Program-made: the position numbers and the translations under genes
From: Candidatus Calditenuis fumarioli
Lineage (GTDB): Archaea; Thermoproteota; Nitrososphaeria_A; Caldarchaeales; Calditenuaceae
Direction of reading: 5' to 3'
Assembly: GCA_030059665.1 (NCBI GenBank)
Contig: JANVYR010000001.1
Location: 241,184 to 305,183 of the forward strand
Length of the DNA stretch: 64,000 nt
Notes under the pieces: model-generated
Told to the model about the DNA's origin: nothing
The model's input: the letters and a program-made list of their open reading frames with translations, nothing else
The model's database searches: none
Shown here: positions 48,903 to 56,869 of the stretch, piece by piece
How positions within the stretch are numbered: the first letter of the stretch is position 1
How the letters are laid out: each line of letters starts with the position of its first letter

Positions 48903-49382
48903 TCACCCGCCTCCCACCCCGGCCCCTCCCTCCCCGGATTCCCTCGCGGCAGCGACCGCCTCCTGAACCCTCTGGAGGAAGGCGCGCAAGAGCTCGGCCC
49001 TCTCGAGGTAGGCGTTGAGCGTCTGGACCAGCTGCGACCTGGACCTCTCGATGAGGGCCTTCCTGCTGCTCACGATCTCCCTGCACCTCTCGACGGGCGC
49101 CTCGATCACCACGTTCTGGCCTATGTTCACCTTCATCCTGCCGGAGAACCTGATCTCGGCCTCGACGAGCCCTCCGCCGCCGATCGGGACGAGCACCTTT
49201 AGCTCGCTGGGGTTGCTCGAGAGGTAATCGATCACCTCGAGGGCCCTCTCGTGGTCGAGGATCGAGGCGTTCAGCGCGGTTATCCTCGCCTGGAGGTCGA
49301 CTATCGCCTGCTCCAGTATCGCCAGCTCCTCCGCAGCTCGCTGGACGTCCTCGTACGTTATCCGCACCTGTCGCCCAGACAT
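48903..49382 (-). CDS. pfdA: Prefoldin subunit alpha
   Basis: 159 residues. Two long helices (about 10-50 and 105-148) flank the beta hairpins VLVPIGGGGLVEAEIRFSG and MKVNIGQNVVIEAPVE, the hallmark of prefoldin alpha. The complex with beta subunits holds unfolded proteins for the thermosome. A Gly-rich tail follows. ATG 49382 is the start; a minus-strand CTAATAG lies 35 nt upstream. It precedes ftsY by 209 nt and shares a divergent promoter region with an HhH-GPD-like gene. Confidence 0.92.
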   Translation of the reverse strand: MSGRQVRITYEDVQRAAEELAILEQAIVDLQARITALNASILDHERALEVIDYLSSNPSELKVLVPIGGGGLVEAEIRFSGRMKVNIGQNVVIEAPVERCREIVSSRKALIERSRSQLVQTLNAYLERAELLRAFLQRVQEAVAAARESGEGGAGVGGG

Positions 49383-49476
49383 TCCCCGTTCGCTGGGGCT
49401 ACCACCGCATCCTCTATTAGCTTATCGCCCGTCAGCGGCAAAAGGGAATTTCGGACGCCCCTCTCACGCAGGTCGG

Positions 49477-50172
49477 ATGGGGATAGAGGAGCTGAAGCGA
49501 TTGCTGGACGAGGTGCTCGCGTCGATGCCTGAGCTTAGGGAGCTCGGCGACCGGTGCCTGTCGTCGAGGAGGTGGGGTGGGAGCGCGGTGCTGATGGTGG
49601 TGGACGCGGCCTTCACCTCGATCGGGATGTCCTACTTCAGGAGCGTGGTCCCGGCCGTGATCAGGTTCAAGGAGCTCTTCGTCGACACCGGCAGGGTCTC
49701 CTCCCTCCTCGAGCTGGCCTCGATGGAGTCCGACGAGCTGCGAACGGTTTGGAGGAACAGGAGGTCGTGGAGCGTGGCTCGGGAGGTGGCACGTCGGCTC
49801 ATCTCCTTCGACGGCGAGGACGACGTTCGGCGCCTCAGGACCTGGGCACTCGGCAGCGATCTGGAAAACTGGCGGGCGGATCCGATCGGCTCGATCAAGG
49901 GCGTGGGCCTCGTCACGTACCAGTACCTCAGGATGATGGGCGGCGTGGATACGGTGATGCCGGACAAGGTGGTGAAGCGGGTGATCAACTCGCTCCTTCG
50001 CCAAGCAGGCCTGAACGAGGTCTGGGACGACCTGGGTTTCGTGAGGGAGGTGGAGAGGCTGGCGGTCCTCACCGGACACAGGCCCGTGGAGCTGACCTGG
50101 ATGACCTGGCTCCTCACGGAGCGGAGGCTGATGGGCGAGCCGAGCTACTCGCGTCTCATCCACCTGATCTGA
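49477..50172 (+). CDS. HhH-GPD (DNA glycosylase fold)-like protein
   Basis: 231 residues, all-helical. GSIKGVGLVTYQYLRMMGG at about 148-166 resembles the helix-hairpin-helix, and VDTVMPDKVVKRVINSL places an aspartate (MPDKVV) where endonuclease III/MutY glycosylases have their catalytic aspartate (VDTHV). No Fe-S cluster cysteines are present. The N-terminal 90 residues do not match known glycosylases. A base-excision role is possible; a nuclease-dead structural homologue is also possible. ATG 49477; the stop overlaps an upstream ATG option of the next gene. Confidence 0.65.
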   Translation: MGIEELKRLLDEVLASMPELRELGDRCLSSRRWGGSAVLMVVDAAFTSIGMSYFRSVVPAVIRFKELFVDTGRVSSLLELASMESDELRTVWRNRRSWSVAREVARRLISFDGEDDVRRLRTWALGSDLENWRADPIGSIKGVGLVTYQYLRMMGGVDTVMPDKVVKRVINSLLRQAGLNEVWDDLGFVREVERLAVLTGHRPVELTWMTWLLTERRLMGEPSYSRLIHLI

Positions 50173-50210
50173 TGTACATCGCCGCGTATCCGCTACGCTG
50201 GCCAATTCAC

Positions 50211-50218
50211 TTATACGG
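50211..50218 (+). promoter_or_regulatory. TATA-like box upstream of the membrane AbrB gene
   Basis: TTATACGG just before ATG 50220; for a leaderless mRNA the start would be TTG 50232 or 50253, so the exact N-terminus is open. Confidence 0.4.
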
Positions 50219-50219
50219 G

Positions 50220-51656
50220 ATGATTCGAGTTTTGGGCGAAGGTGAGTCGCTCTTGAGCAGGTCCGGATGGCTCGTCCCGGTCGCGCTGCTCCTCCTGCTC
50301 TCCTTAACACTTCACCAGGTCGACGCGATCACCTACAACTCGCTGATCGACGACGGCAAGCTTTCCATCACGTTCAACTATCCGAGCGAGGTGAAGAGGG
50401 GGACGTGCTTCAACGTCCGGGTCGAGGCGAACGCTCTCGTTGCGGTCACAGACCTCAACGTCACGGTCTCCATCGAGCTGAGGTCAGGCCCCTCGGTCTA
50501 CGTCCTCTTCTCGGGGAAGGTCGTCGACGACTGGAGCGGAGGTCCGGGACCGGTGACCAACAACGTCGTGGGAGCCTGCGTCTCCAGCTCCCATCCCGTC
50601 GGGATCGTGATCCTCAGGACCTCCATCGAGTACGATCTCGGGTCGGATAGGCTCACGCTCGATAACTCGTTTCTGATGGCGAGCGTCCGGGACACGACCT
50701 ACGACGAGCTGGCTGCGCTCTACTCGGCGGCTCAGTCAGAGATCTCAAGGCTCAGGGCGGCGATGGGCGAGATGGGGCGTGAGATCGATAGGCTCAGGGC
50801 GCAGGTCTCGGACCTCATGTCGCAGGTCTCCGTGCTGAGCGATAGGCTAGAGCAGATGAGGACGAGGTACGACGAGCTTCAGTCCGCATACAACGCGCTC
50901 CTCGCGCAGTTCAGGGACCTACAGGACAGGTACGTGAGGCTCCAGCAGGAGCACGAGAGGTTATCGAGGGACTACGCGGCCCTTCAGGCGAGGGAGTCGG
51001 ACCTCAGGGGAGCCTATGCGGGGCTCCAAAAGGAGCTCGATGCGCTCAGGTCGGAGTACGCTGAGCTCCAGAAGCGGCACGCAGCGCTCAACGCGCTCCA
51101 CGACGACCTGAGGAAGAGATTCGAGGAGCTGAACTCGGCGTATCAGGACGCGGTGCGGCAAATCGGCTCCCTCTCGGGCGCTCTCGAGGAGAGGGGTAGG
51201 CAGATGGAGGTCCTCACGGCGATGCTGGACAACGCGCTGAGGGAGAGGAACGTCTTCAGCAACATAGTCATCGCGCAGGCGCTCGGCCTCGGCGGACTCG
51301 GTGCCCTTTACATGATCGAGAGGAGGAGATTGAGGAGGCCCGGGTCGTCCCAAGCTGCGCCGGGCGTGGAGGCGCCTGAGGGCGGTTCCGGGGCACCACC
51401 GACCCCGTCACCTGAGCTGGCGAACATCGGGCCCGATGAGAACAGGCAGGATAACGGGAACGGCGGCATGGTCCAGAGGGTGATCTCGGGGAGGAGGATC
51501 ACCATACCGAAGAAGGTCGCGGAGCTTCTGGGGATAGAGGTGGGTGACCCGGTGGAGCTGGGCGTGGTGGGCGACGCGATCTTCGTCAGGAAGCTTGCGA
51601 GGCGAGGAGACGGTCCACCTCCATCTGAGCCTGACGGACCTTCTCGACGCTCCTGA
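50220..51656 (+). CDS. Membrane-spanning AbrB-domain protein with external coiled coil
   Basis: 478 residues. Order of parts: signal or anchor helix (about 15-33), extracellular beta-sandwich (37-157, two cysteines at 63 and 120), long coiled coil (160-345, heptads rich in Leu, Glu and Arg), transmembrane helix (348-366, IVIAQALGLGGLGALYMI), Pro/Gly-rich linker (375-416), then an AbrB/SpoVT swapped-hairpin domain (418-460) with RRITIPKKVAELLGIEVGDPVELG. Topology puts the AbrB domain in the cytoplasm. It could be a one-protein sensor linking the surface to DNA. ATG 50220, ATG 50172 and TTG 50232 are alternatives. The 3' end overlaps mdh by 71 bp, antisense. Confidence 0.8.
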   Translation: MIRVLGEGESLLSRSGWLVPVALLLLLSLTLHQVDAITYNSLIDDGKLSITFNYPSEVKRGTCFNVRVEANALVAVTDLNVTVSIELRSGPSVYVLFSGKVVDDWSGGPGPVTNNVVGACVSSSHPVGIVILRTSIEYDLGSDRLTLDNSFLMASVRDTTYDELAALYSAAQSEISRLRAAMGEMGREIDRLRAQVSDLMSQVSVLSDRLEQMRTRYDELQSAYNALLAQFRDLQDRYVRLQQEHERLSRDYAALQARESDLRGAYAGLQKELDALRSEYAELQKRHAALNALHDDLRKRFEELNSAYQDAVRQIGSLSGALEERGRQMEVLTAMLDNALRERNVFSNIVIAQALGLGGLGALYMIERRRLRRPGSSQAAPGVEAPEGGSGAPPTPSPELANIGPDENRQDNGNGGMVQRVISGRRITIPKKVAELLGIEVGDPVELGVVGDAIFVRKLARRGDGPPPSEPDGPSRRS

Positions 51657-52539
51657 CCAGGGCCTCCCGCTCCTCGGGGCTCAGCTCGAGCTCTATCACC
51701 CTCTTGACGCCCGTCCTCCCGATCACCGCCGGCACCACCGAGCAGACCCCCTCGAACCCGTACTCGCCCATGTGGTAGAAGGAGACGGGGATCACCGCGT
51801 TCCGGTCCCTGACGATGGCGTCCACCATCAGCGCCGCGCCAGCACCCGGGGCGTGGTGTGCGGACCATCCCTTGAGCGAGATGATCCTGGCACCCATCTC
51901 CCTCGTCGCCTTCACGACCTCCTCGATCTTCTCCTTGCTGAGGAGCGAGGTGAGAGGTCTCCCTCCTACAGTAGTGTGCCTCGGGAGGAGCACCATGGAG
52001 TCGCCGTGCTCGCCCAGGATCGGGGCCTCGATCGAGTTCCAGGAGACGCCGAGCTCCTTAGCGATCAGCGTCTTGTACCTCCCCACGTCCAGCAGACCGC
52101 TGAAGCCCATCACCCTCTCCCTCTCGAAGCCAGTCGTCTTGAGGGCGACGTAGGTCATGACGTCGAGCGGGTTGGTGACCACTATCACCTTCGACTTCGG
52201 GGCGTGCTCCCTGATCTTGAGCGAGACGTCCCGGATTATCCCGGAGTTCTTCACGAGCAGGTCCATCCTGGTCATGTCCGCCTTCCGGACGAACCCGGCT
52301 GTGACCACCACCACCTCCGAGCCCTCGATGTCCCTGTAGTCGTTGGTGCCCGTGAACTCGACGTCGAGTCCCAGGATCGCGGCCATGTGGTTCAGGTCGA
52401 GCGCCTCACCCTGGGGAAGCCCCTGCACGATGTCCACCAGAACTACGTCACCCAGCTCCCTCAGACCGATGTGGAGCGCGGCCGAGGTGCCGACCCTTCC
52501 GGAGCCGATCACGGCTATCTTGGGCCTCATACCACGCAT
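51586..52539 (-). CDS. mdh: Malate dehydrogenase (LDH-like family)
   Basis: 317 residues. The nucleotide motif IAVIGSGRVGTSAA and the following acidic residue (VVLVDIVQG) indicate NAD preference. Substrate arginines lie in RKADMTRMDLL and GFSGLLDVGRYK; the catalytic His is in GEHGDSMVLL. This reads as malate and not lactate dehydrogenase (Arg at the specificity position in KADMTR). A minus-strand TATA-like CTATTTCAAAT lies 20-25 nt upstream. ATG 52539 or 52530 are alternatives. The 3' end overlaps the antisense membrane AbrB gene. Confidence 0.93.
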   Translation of the reverse strand: MRGMRPKIAVIGSGRVGTSAALHIGLRELGDVVLVDIVQGLPQGEALDLNHMAAILGLDVEFTGTNDYRDIEGSEVVVVTAGFVRKADMTRMDLLVKNSGIIRDVSLKIREHAPKSKVIVVTNPLDVMTYVALKTTGFERERVMGFSGLLDVGRYKTLIAKELGVSWNSIEAPILGEHGDSMVLLPRHTTVGGRPLTSLLSKEKIEEVVKATREMGARIISLKGWSAHHAPGAGAALMVDAIVRDRNAVIPVSFYHMGEYGFEGVCSVVPAVIGRTGVKRVIELELSPEEREALVRSVEKVRQAQMEVDRLLASQAS

Positions 52540-52632
52540 CTACTCCCGTCCGGGATTTGAAATAGTGAATGTCGCAATGGGTTGTCAGGGCCTGAGCTTC
52601 GATGTCGAGTTCCCTTTCGTCGAATTGCCTGG

Positions 52633-53967
52633 TCACGAGGTCGGTCTGGTGAAGTTGACCTCCCTCACGAGGAGGTAGGGTGCCAGCACTGGCGTCTCCA
52701 CCTCCCACCACACGATCGGGTAACGCTCCGCGGACATGTCCTCTATCCCCGCGAGGATCCTGAGCATGTTGTCCGAGATGCGGAGGCCCTTCAGCGCGCG
52801 CTCGATCGATCCGTGCCGGACGAGGAAGAGGCCGTCCCTGGGTATGGTGGAGAACTCCCCACTCCTCACGTCCCTGTAGCGGAGGTACCAGTCGTTCGTC
52901 ACCATGATGCCGTTGTCGACCTTCGAGATCAGCTTGCTGAACGGCGTTCCCCCTCCCTCGACCACCAGGTTGAAGGGCGAAGGGACGATGATCCCCGCGT
53001 TCCCGGTGGACTCGGTGCCGAACTTCCGCGCTGTGGCAGAGTTGTGCAGGTATCCCCTCAGGACGCCGTTCTCGATGATCACCTTCCTCCTCGTTGGCAC
53101 CCCCTCCTCATCGAAGGGCTCCGAGCCGTAGGCGCCCCGAACGGTGGGGTCGTCGATGAGCGTGAAGTTCTCGTGGGCCACCTTCTCCCCGAGCTTTCCG
53201 GTCAGGAAGGAGAACTGGCTGTCGACGTAGAAGGCCGAGGCCATTGACCCGACCTCCTCGATCAGGTTCGCGGCGGTCATGGGGCCGATGATCGCGTCGT
53301 ATCTCCCCTCGCTCGCCTCGACCGGGTCCTTCATCATCTTCGCAATCTCACCCGCCTCCCTCCCGACCTTCTCGGGGTTGAAGTCGCTGAGCGAGCCGGT
53401 GCCTATCGCGAACTGCCCGCTGGATTCGCCGTCGAGGAAGGCCCTGACCGAGATCTCGAGCGTGTCCTTCACCGCCTCCGCCTCCACACCGCCGCTCGTC
53501 ACCAGCCGCCTCACGGTCCTCCTGTGGACCAGCGTCCCGGCCACCCTTTTGGCACCCGCGTTGAGGGCCTCGTTCACCGCCCCCTCGACGAACCCCACGA
53601 GCCTCTCCTCGGTCACCCCGCGGATCCTCTGGTCCAGCAGGCCCTTGTCGTAGGAGAACGGACCCGAGGGCAGAGGTGCGTAGAGGTCGCTCGGCGGGGT
53701 GCTCTTCGCGGTCCTCACCGCCTCCTGCGACAGCCTCTTCAGACCTCCTGCGGTCAGGTCGGTCGTCGTGAGGACGGCCCGCTGGGGGCCGAAGGCGACG
53801 TAGAGCTTGACGCTGCTCTCGTCGAACCTCTTGGCAACGGAGATCTCGCTGTTGGCGAACCTGATCATGTGCGTCACGGTGGTGAACGACTCGACGGCGA
53901 CGTCGGTAGCTCCAGCGCCCCTCAACCTCTCCATCAGGGACCTGGCCTTTTTGGGTGTCAGACCCAC
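52633..53967 (-). CDS. pmbA: TldE/PmbA-like peptidase partner
   Basis: 444 residues of the TldD/PmbA family. FANSEISVAKRFDESSVKLYV starts the conserved fold, and NSATARKFGTESTGNAGIIVPSPFN with GEFSTIPRDGLFLVRHG mark its C-terminal part. The TldD metal motif (HExxxH) is absent, so this is the non-catalytic TldE/PmbA partner; a TldD gene is not in the window. TldD/E cleaves peptides or matures microcin-like peptides in bacteria; in archaea the substrate is unknown. ATG at 53967. Confidence 0.88.
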   Translation of the reverse strand: MGLTPKKARSLMERLRGAGATDVAVESFTTVTHMIRFANSEISVAKRFDESSVKLYVAFGPQRAVLTTTDLTAGGLKRLSQEAVRTAKSTPPSDLYAPLPSGPFSYDKGLLDQRIRGVTEERLVGFVEGAVNEALNAGAKRVAGTLVHRRTVRRLVTSGGVEAEAVKDTLEISVRAFLDGESSGQFAIGTGSLSDFNPEKVGREAGEIAKMMKDPVEASEGRYDAIIGPMTAANLIEEVGSMASAFYVDSQFSFLTGKLGEKVAHENFTLIDDPTVRGAYGSEPFDEEGVPTRRKVIIENGVLRGYLHNSATARKFGTESTGNAGIIVPSPFNLVVEGGGTPFSKLISKVDNGIMVTNDWYLRYRDVRSGEFSTIPRDGLFLVRHGSIERALKGLRISDNMLRILAGIEDMSAERYPIVWWEVETPVLAPYLLVREVNFTRPTS

Positions 53968-54099
53968 GTGATTCCGATCATCTGGGCCGCCTTAAGGACT
54001 TGCGCTGAAGCGGCGGGGCAACAGGTCACGGCCGCGACCCCAAGGGTCGGCGTCGGGGCTGACAGGCTCAAGAGAGGGCATCGCCACTGGATTTCGGGC

Positions 54100-55635
54100 G
54101 TGTCGGTGCTGGAGATCAGGTACCCTGTGATGACGAGGAAGGGCCTGCAGGAGGAGGTGCTGAGGGTTCTAGGGCAGGGTCATAGACACCTCTTCTCCGA
54201 GCGGTCAGACGGCATCAGGGTCGTCTCGGTGGACCTGAGGACGTTGAGGGAGGACGTGGAGCGCTCAGAGATCGGCGAGCTGCTCGCCGCGAGACTTCTC
54301 ACGCCTTTCTCAGCGTCGGGCGATCCCGATCCGCTCCGGGAGCTCCTCGTCGGCTACGGCATGAGGTTGGTGACCGAGGGCGTGAGCGACCTTCTCAGGG
54401 ACTTCGGGGGGATGGCCCACAGGCTCAGGTTCGGGCCCGAGTACTTCGTGCTCAGAAAGGTCCGCGCGCTCACCTCCATCTACCCGCCTTTGTGGAGGGT
54501 CTTCTGGTGGGCGTCCACCGAGCACTACGACGCGTCGGCGTTGAGGAGGGTGGTCGAGAACCTCAATCCCGCACTGGACCGCGCCGTCGAGGACGGAATT
54601 GTGACCCGTGACCACGCCTCCGGGTCGCTGCGAATCCCCGTTTCGGAGAGGGCGCTCCGATCCGGGTCGGTCGCTAAGACCACGAGGGCCCTTGCGGGGA
54701 GGCTCCAGGCCTTCCTGCGCGCCGGCGCCTCCGGGATCGCGCTGCCGAGGATCGTGCTGGAGGAGATGGCCGAGGGCGGATGGGAGGGGCTGGGGATGAG
54801 GGACCCGGAGTCGCTGCTGACGGTCATGACGGATCTCGGGCCTTCGAGGATAGATGACGACTCGGACGTCGTCGACCTCATCACCAGGAGCCTCAGGGTC
54901 GAGAGGTCAAGCGTCAGGGTAAGCCGGATCGGGAAGGCTTTCAACTCCACTTACCTGATCGAGGTGGAGGTTGACGGGGACCGGAGGACGCTCTTCCTGA
55001 AGAGGTACCTGGCGTGGAACAGCGTCAAGTGGGTGGCTGCGAAGCTCTGGGCCTTCCCGCTGAGGAACTTCCACGTCTCGCCCGCCATGCGTCTCAGCAA
55101 CGAGCTGTTCTTCATGGACTACCTGAGGGAGAGGGAGATCCCGACGCCGAGGGTAATCCACGTCAGCTGGAGGCGGAAGCTCATGGTGAGGCAGGCGGTC
55201 AGGGGGTCCTCCGCGATGGAGGTGTGGACCTCTAACCGTTCCAGCGGCTCGGAGGCCGAGGGGGTCGCGAGGGAGTGCGGCCGCCTGATCGCGAGGGTCC
55301 ACCGGGAGGGAGTGGTGGTGGGCGACTGCAAGGCAGACAACGTCGTGGTCGACGAGTCCGGAAGGCTCTGGCTGGTGGACCTCGAGCAGGCTTCTCTCTC
55401 CGGAGACAGGTCATGGGATCTGGCGGAGTTCGTCCTCTTCGCGTGCAGGTACCTCGAGCCGGCGACGGCGGAGAGGTTCGCGGAGTCCTTCGCAGGCGGT
55501 TACCTGGAGCTGGGAGATGAGGGCGTCGTGAGGAGGGCGCTGGACCCGAAGTACGTCCTGGTGATGATGCCCTGGTCGCCGATATGGACGCAGATGGCCG
55601 CGATCGACGGCCTCAGAAGGGCCCTGAAGGCCTGA
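54100..55635 (+). CDS. RIO/Bud32-like kinase with a long N-terminal region
   Basis: About 511 residues. The C-terminal 240 residues are a protein-kinase-like fold: TLFLKRYLAWNS (ATP lysine), NELFFMDYLRE (helix C glutamate), VVVGDCKADNVVVDE (catalytic GDxxxxN) and LWLVDLEQASL (DLE as metal site). This is near Bud32, RIO and lipopolysaccharide kinases (KdkA type). The first 270 residues are helical and unrecognised, with a segment RVIVxxM-like HTH possible. The start is uncertain: GTG 54100 or 54106. The upstream open frame overlaps the pmbA start. Substrate unknown; tRNA modification or signalling are options. Confidence 0.75.
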   Translation: MSVLEIRYPVMTRKGLQEEVLRVLGQGHRHLFSERSDGIRVVSVDLRTLREDVERSEIGELLAARLLTPFSASGDPDPLRELLVGYGMRLVTEGVSDLLRDFGGMAHRLRFGPEYFVLRKVRALTSIYPPLWRVFWWASTEHYDASALRRVVENLNPALDRAVEDGIVTRDHASGSLRIPVSERALRSGSVAKTTRALAGRLQAFLRAGASGIALPRIVLEEMAEGGWEGLGMRDPESLLTVMTDLGPSRIDDDSDVVDLITRSLRVERSSVRVSRIGKAFNSTYLIEVEVDGDRRTLFLKRYLAWNSVKWVAAKLWAFPLRNFHVSPAMRLSNELFFMDYLREREIPTPRVIHVSWRRKLMVRQAVRGSSAMEVWTSNRSSGSEAEGVARECGRLIARVHREGVVVGDCKADNVVVDESGRLWLVDLEQASLSGDRSWDLAEFVLFACRYLEPATAERFAESFAGGYLELGDEGVVRRALDPKYVLVMMPWSPIWTQMAAIDGLRRALKA

Positions 55636-55637
55636 GC

Positions 55638-56744
55638 TCACCCGAGGAGCTTTATCTGCTCAGCACCGACGGCCTCGTAGGACCCGAGGACGATCTGAAG
55701 GACCTCGCCGCGTGGACCCTTGACCTCCTCGAGCTTCGCCCTAACCCGGAGCCTGTCGCCCGGCTCGAAGAGGCCCGCGAGGACCATGTGGTAGGACATG
55801 ATCCGCTCGATCCCGAACGCCTTCTCCTCAACGAGGTAGATGGAGGGTGTGAAGAGCGATTCCGAGGAGTCGGTGATCTCCACCTCGACCTCCACTATCC
55901 CCTTGCCGACGTACTGGTAATCTCCGTATCCGTGCATAGGTTGATCCCTGACGCCGAAGACCGAGTAGGGCGTCGTGCCGAAGAGGCCCTTGTGGGCCAC
56001 CCTCGCCGCCAGAATCCTCGCATCGGTCGCAGGCATCCTGTAGATCGACCTGAGCGTCTCGACCAGCCCCTGCCCGGCACCGGGTTTCACGGGCTCGACC
56101 GCTGTCCTGAGCGCCTCCATGGCCTTCATCAGGTTACGCCGTCCGTAAACGAGCAGGTCTATGTCCGAGCGATCGTGGTGGATCCCCAACAGCAGCGAAC
56201 CGGTGATGCCGAAGTCGTTCCGCTTGAGGCCGGCGTGCTCCTCGAGCCAGCGAACGAGGCCGATGGCTTCAAGCTCCAGCCTCGAGGCACGTCCTTCCTC
56301 CACACGCTCTGCGATCCTCTTCAGCCCCTCCGAGGCGCTCCAGTACTCGACCACCGCCTCCAGCGGCGGAGCCATCACCTCGTTCCCCACGGTCGGATCG
56401 TAGTACAGGTATTCCGGCCTCTTCGCCCTGACCTCGTCCATTATCGCGAGCAGCTCCCTCACCGTGTAGGTGGTGAAGGCCCTGCTGTAGGTCCTTCCGT
56501 CGGCAGCCCTCCACGGCCCTGGCCCGGGCACGTACTTCAGGTAGCTCCAGATCCTCTTCGGCGGATGGACGTCTCCGAGTACCGAGAAGATCCAGCCCTC
56601 CTCCGTCGCGAACATGTCCCTGTCCCGCGGCGCTATTCTGTCGACCCTCAAGGTCCGTCCTCCCCGCACAGCCCTGCTTGATAACGGATGGGTGGCACCC
56701 TCAGGCCCCCTTGCGGTGCGCCCTGGTCCTCCGGAATACGCCAT
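55638..56744 (-). CDS. Predicted nucleotidyltransferase (COG1665-like)
   Basis: 368 residues. FGITGSLLLGIHHDRSDIDLLVYGRRNL (shown in part) has the GS-x(n)-SDIDLLV motif of the Pol-beta type nucleotidyltransferase fold. It lies about residue 180, after an unrecognised N-terminal half and before a C-terminal domain with EVEVEITDSSESLFTPS and FEPGDRLRVRAKLEE, which looks like an OB or ASCH-type beta barrel. Conserved in archaea; the reaction is unknown. ATG 56744 (after GAGG) is preferred to TTG 56756. Convergent end with the kinase gene is 2 nt away. Confidence 0.75.
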   Translation of the reverse strand: MAYSGGPGRTARGPEGATHPLSSRAVRGGRTLRVDRIAPRDRDMFATEEGWIFSVLGDVHPPKRIWSYLKYVPGPGPWRAADGRTYSRAFTTYTVRELLAIMDEVRAKRPEYLYYDPTVGNEVMAPPLEAVVEYWSASEGLKRIAERVEEGRASRLELEAIGLVRWLEEHAGLKRNDFGITGSLLLGIHHDRSDIDLLVYGRRNLMKAMEALRTAVEPVKPGAGQGLVETLRSIYRMPATDARILAARVAHKGLFGTTPYSVFGVRDQPMHGYGDYQYVGKGIVEVEVEITDSSESLFTPSIYLVEEKAFGIERIMSYHMVLAGLFEPGDRLRVRAKLEEVKGPRGEVLQIVLGSYEAVGAEQIKLLG

Positions 56745-56838
56745 AACTTCCCTCAATTTTTGACAATTTGCCGAAGAAATGCCGTATTTACCCGTTAAGT
56801 AGCCACCACGTGACCCGCTAACGCGTCAAAAGTGGCAG

Positions 56839-56846
56839 ATATAAAT
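56839..56846 (+). promoter_or_regulatory. TATA box for asparagine synthetase-like gene
   Basis: ATATAAAT, centred 27-28 nt before ATG 56870, with purine-rich GTGGCAG upstream as BRE. One of the clearest promoters in the window. Confidence 0.7.
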
Positions 56847-56869
56847 AATGGTCTTGAAAGGGGCGTGGC

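Noticed and set aside
49554-51656. A 700-residue open frame that seems to fuse an Arg/Gly-rich region to the membrane AbrB protein
   Set aside because: Its first 200 residues are the wrong frame of the HhH-GPD-like gene and have shadow composition; real starts lie at 50172-50253.
53524-55635. 703-residue open frame on the plus strand ahead of the kinase
   Set aside because: The first 190 residues are antisense to the pmbA gene and lack coding character; the kinase gene starts near 54100.
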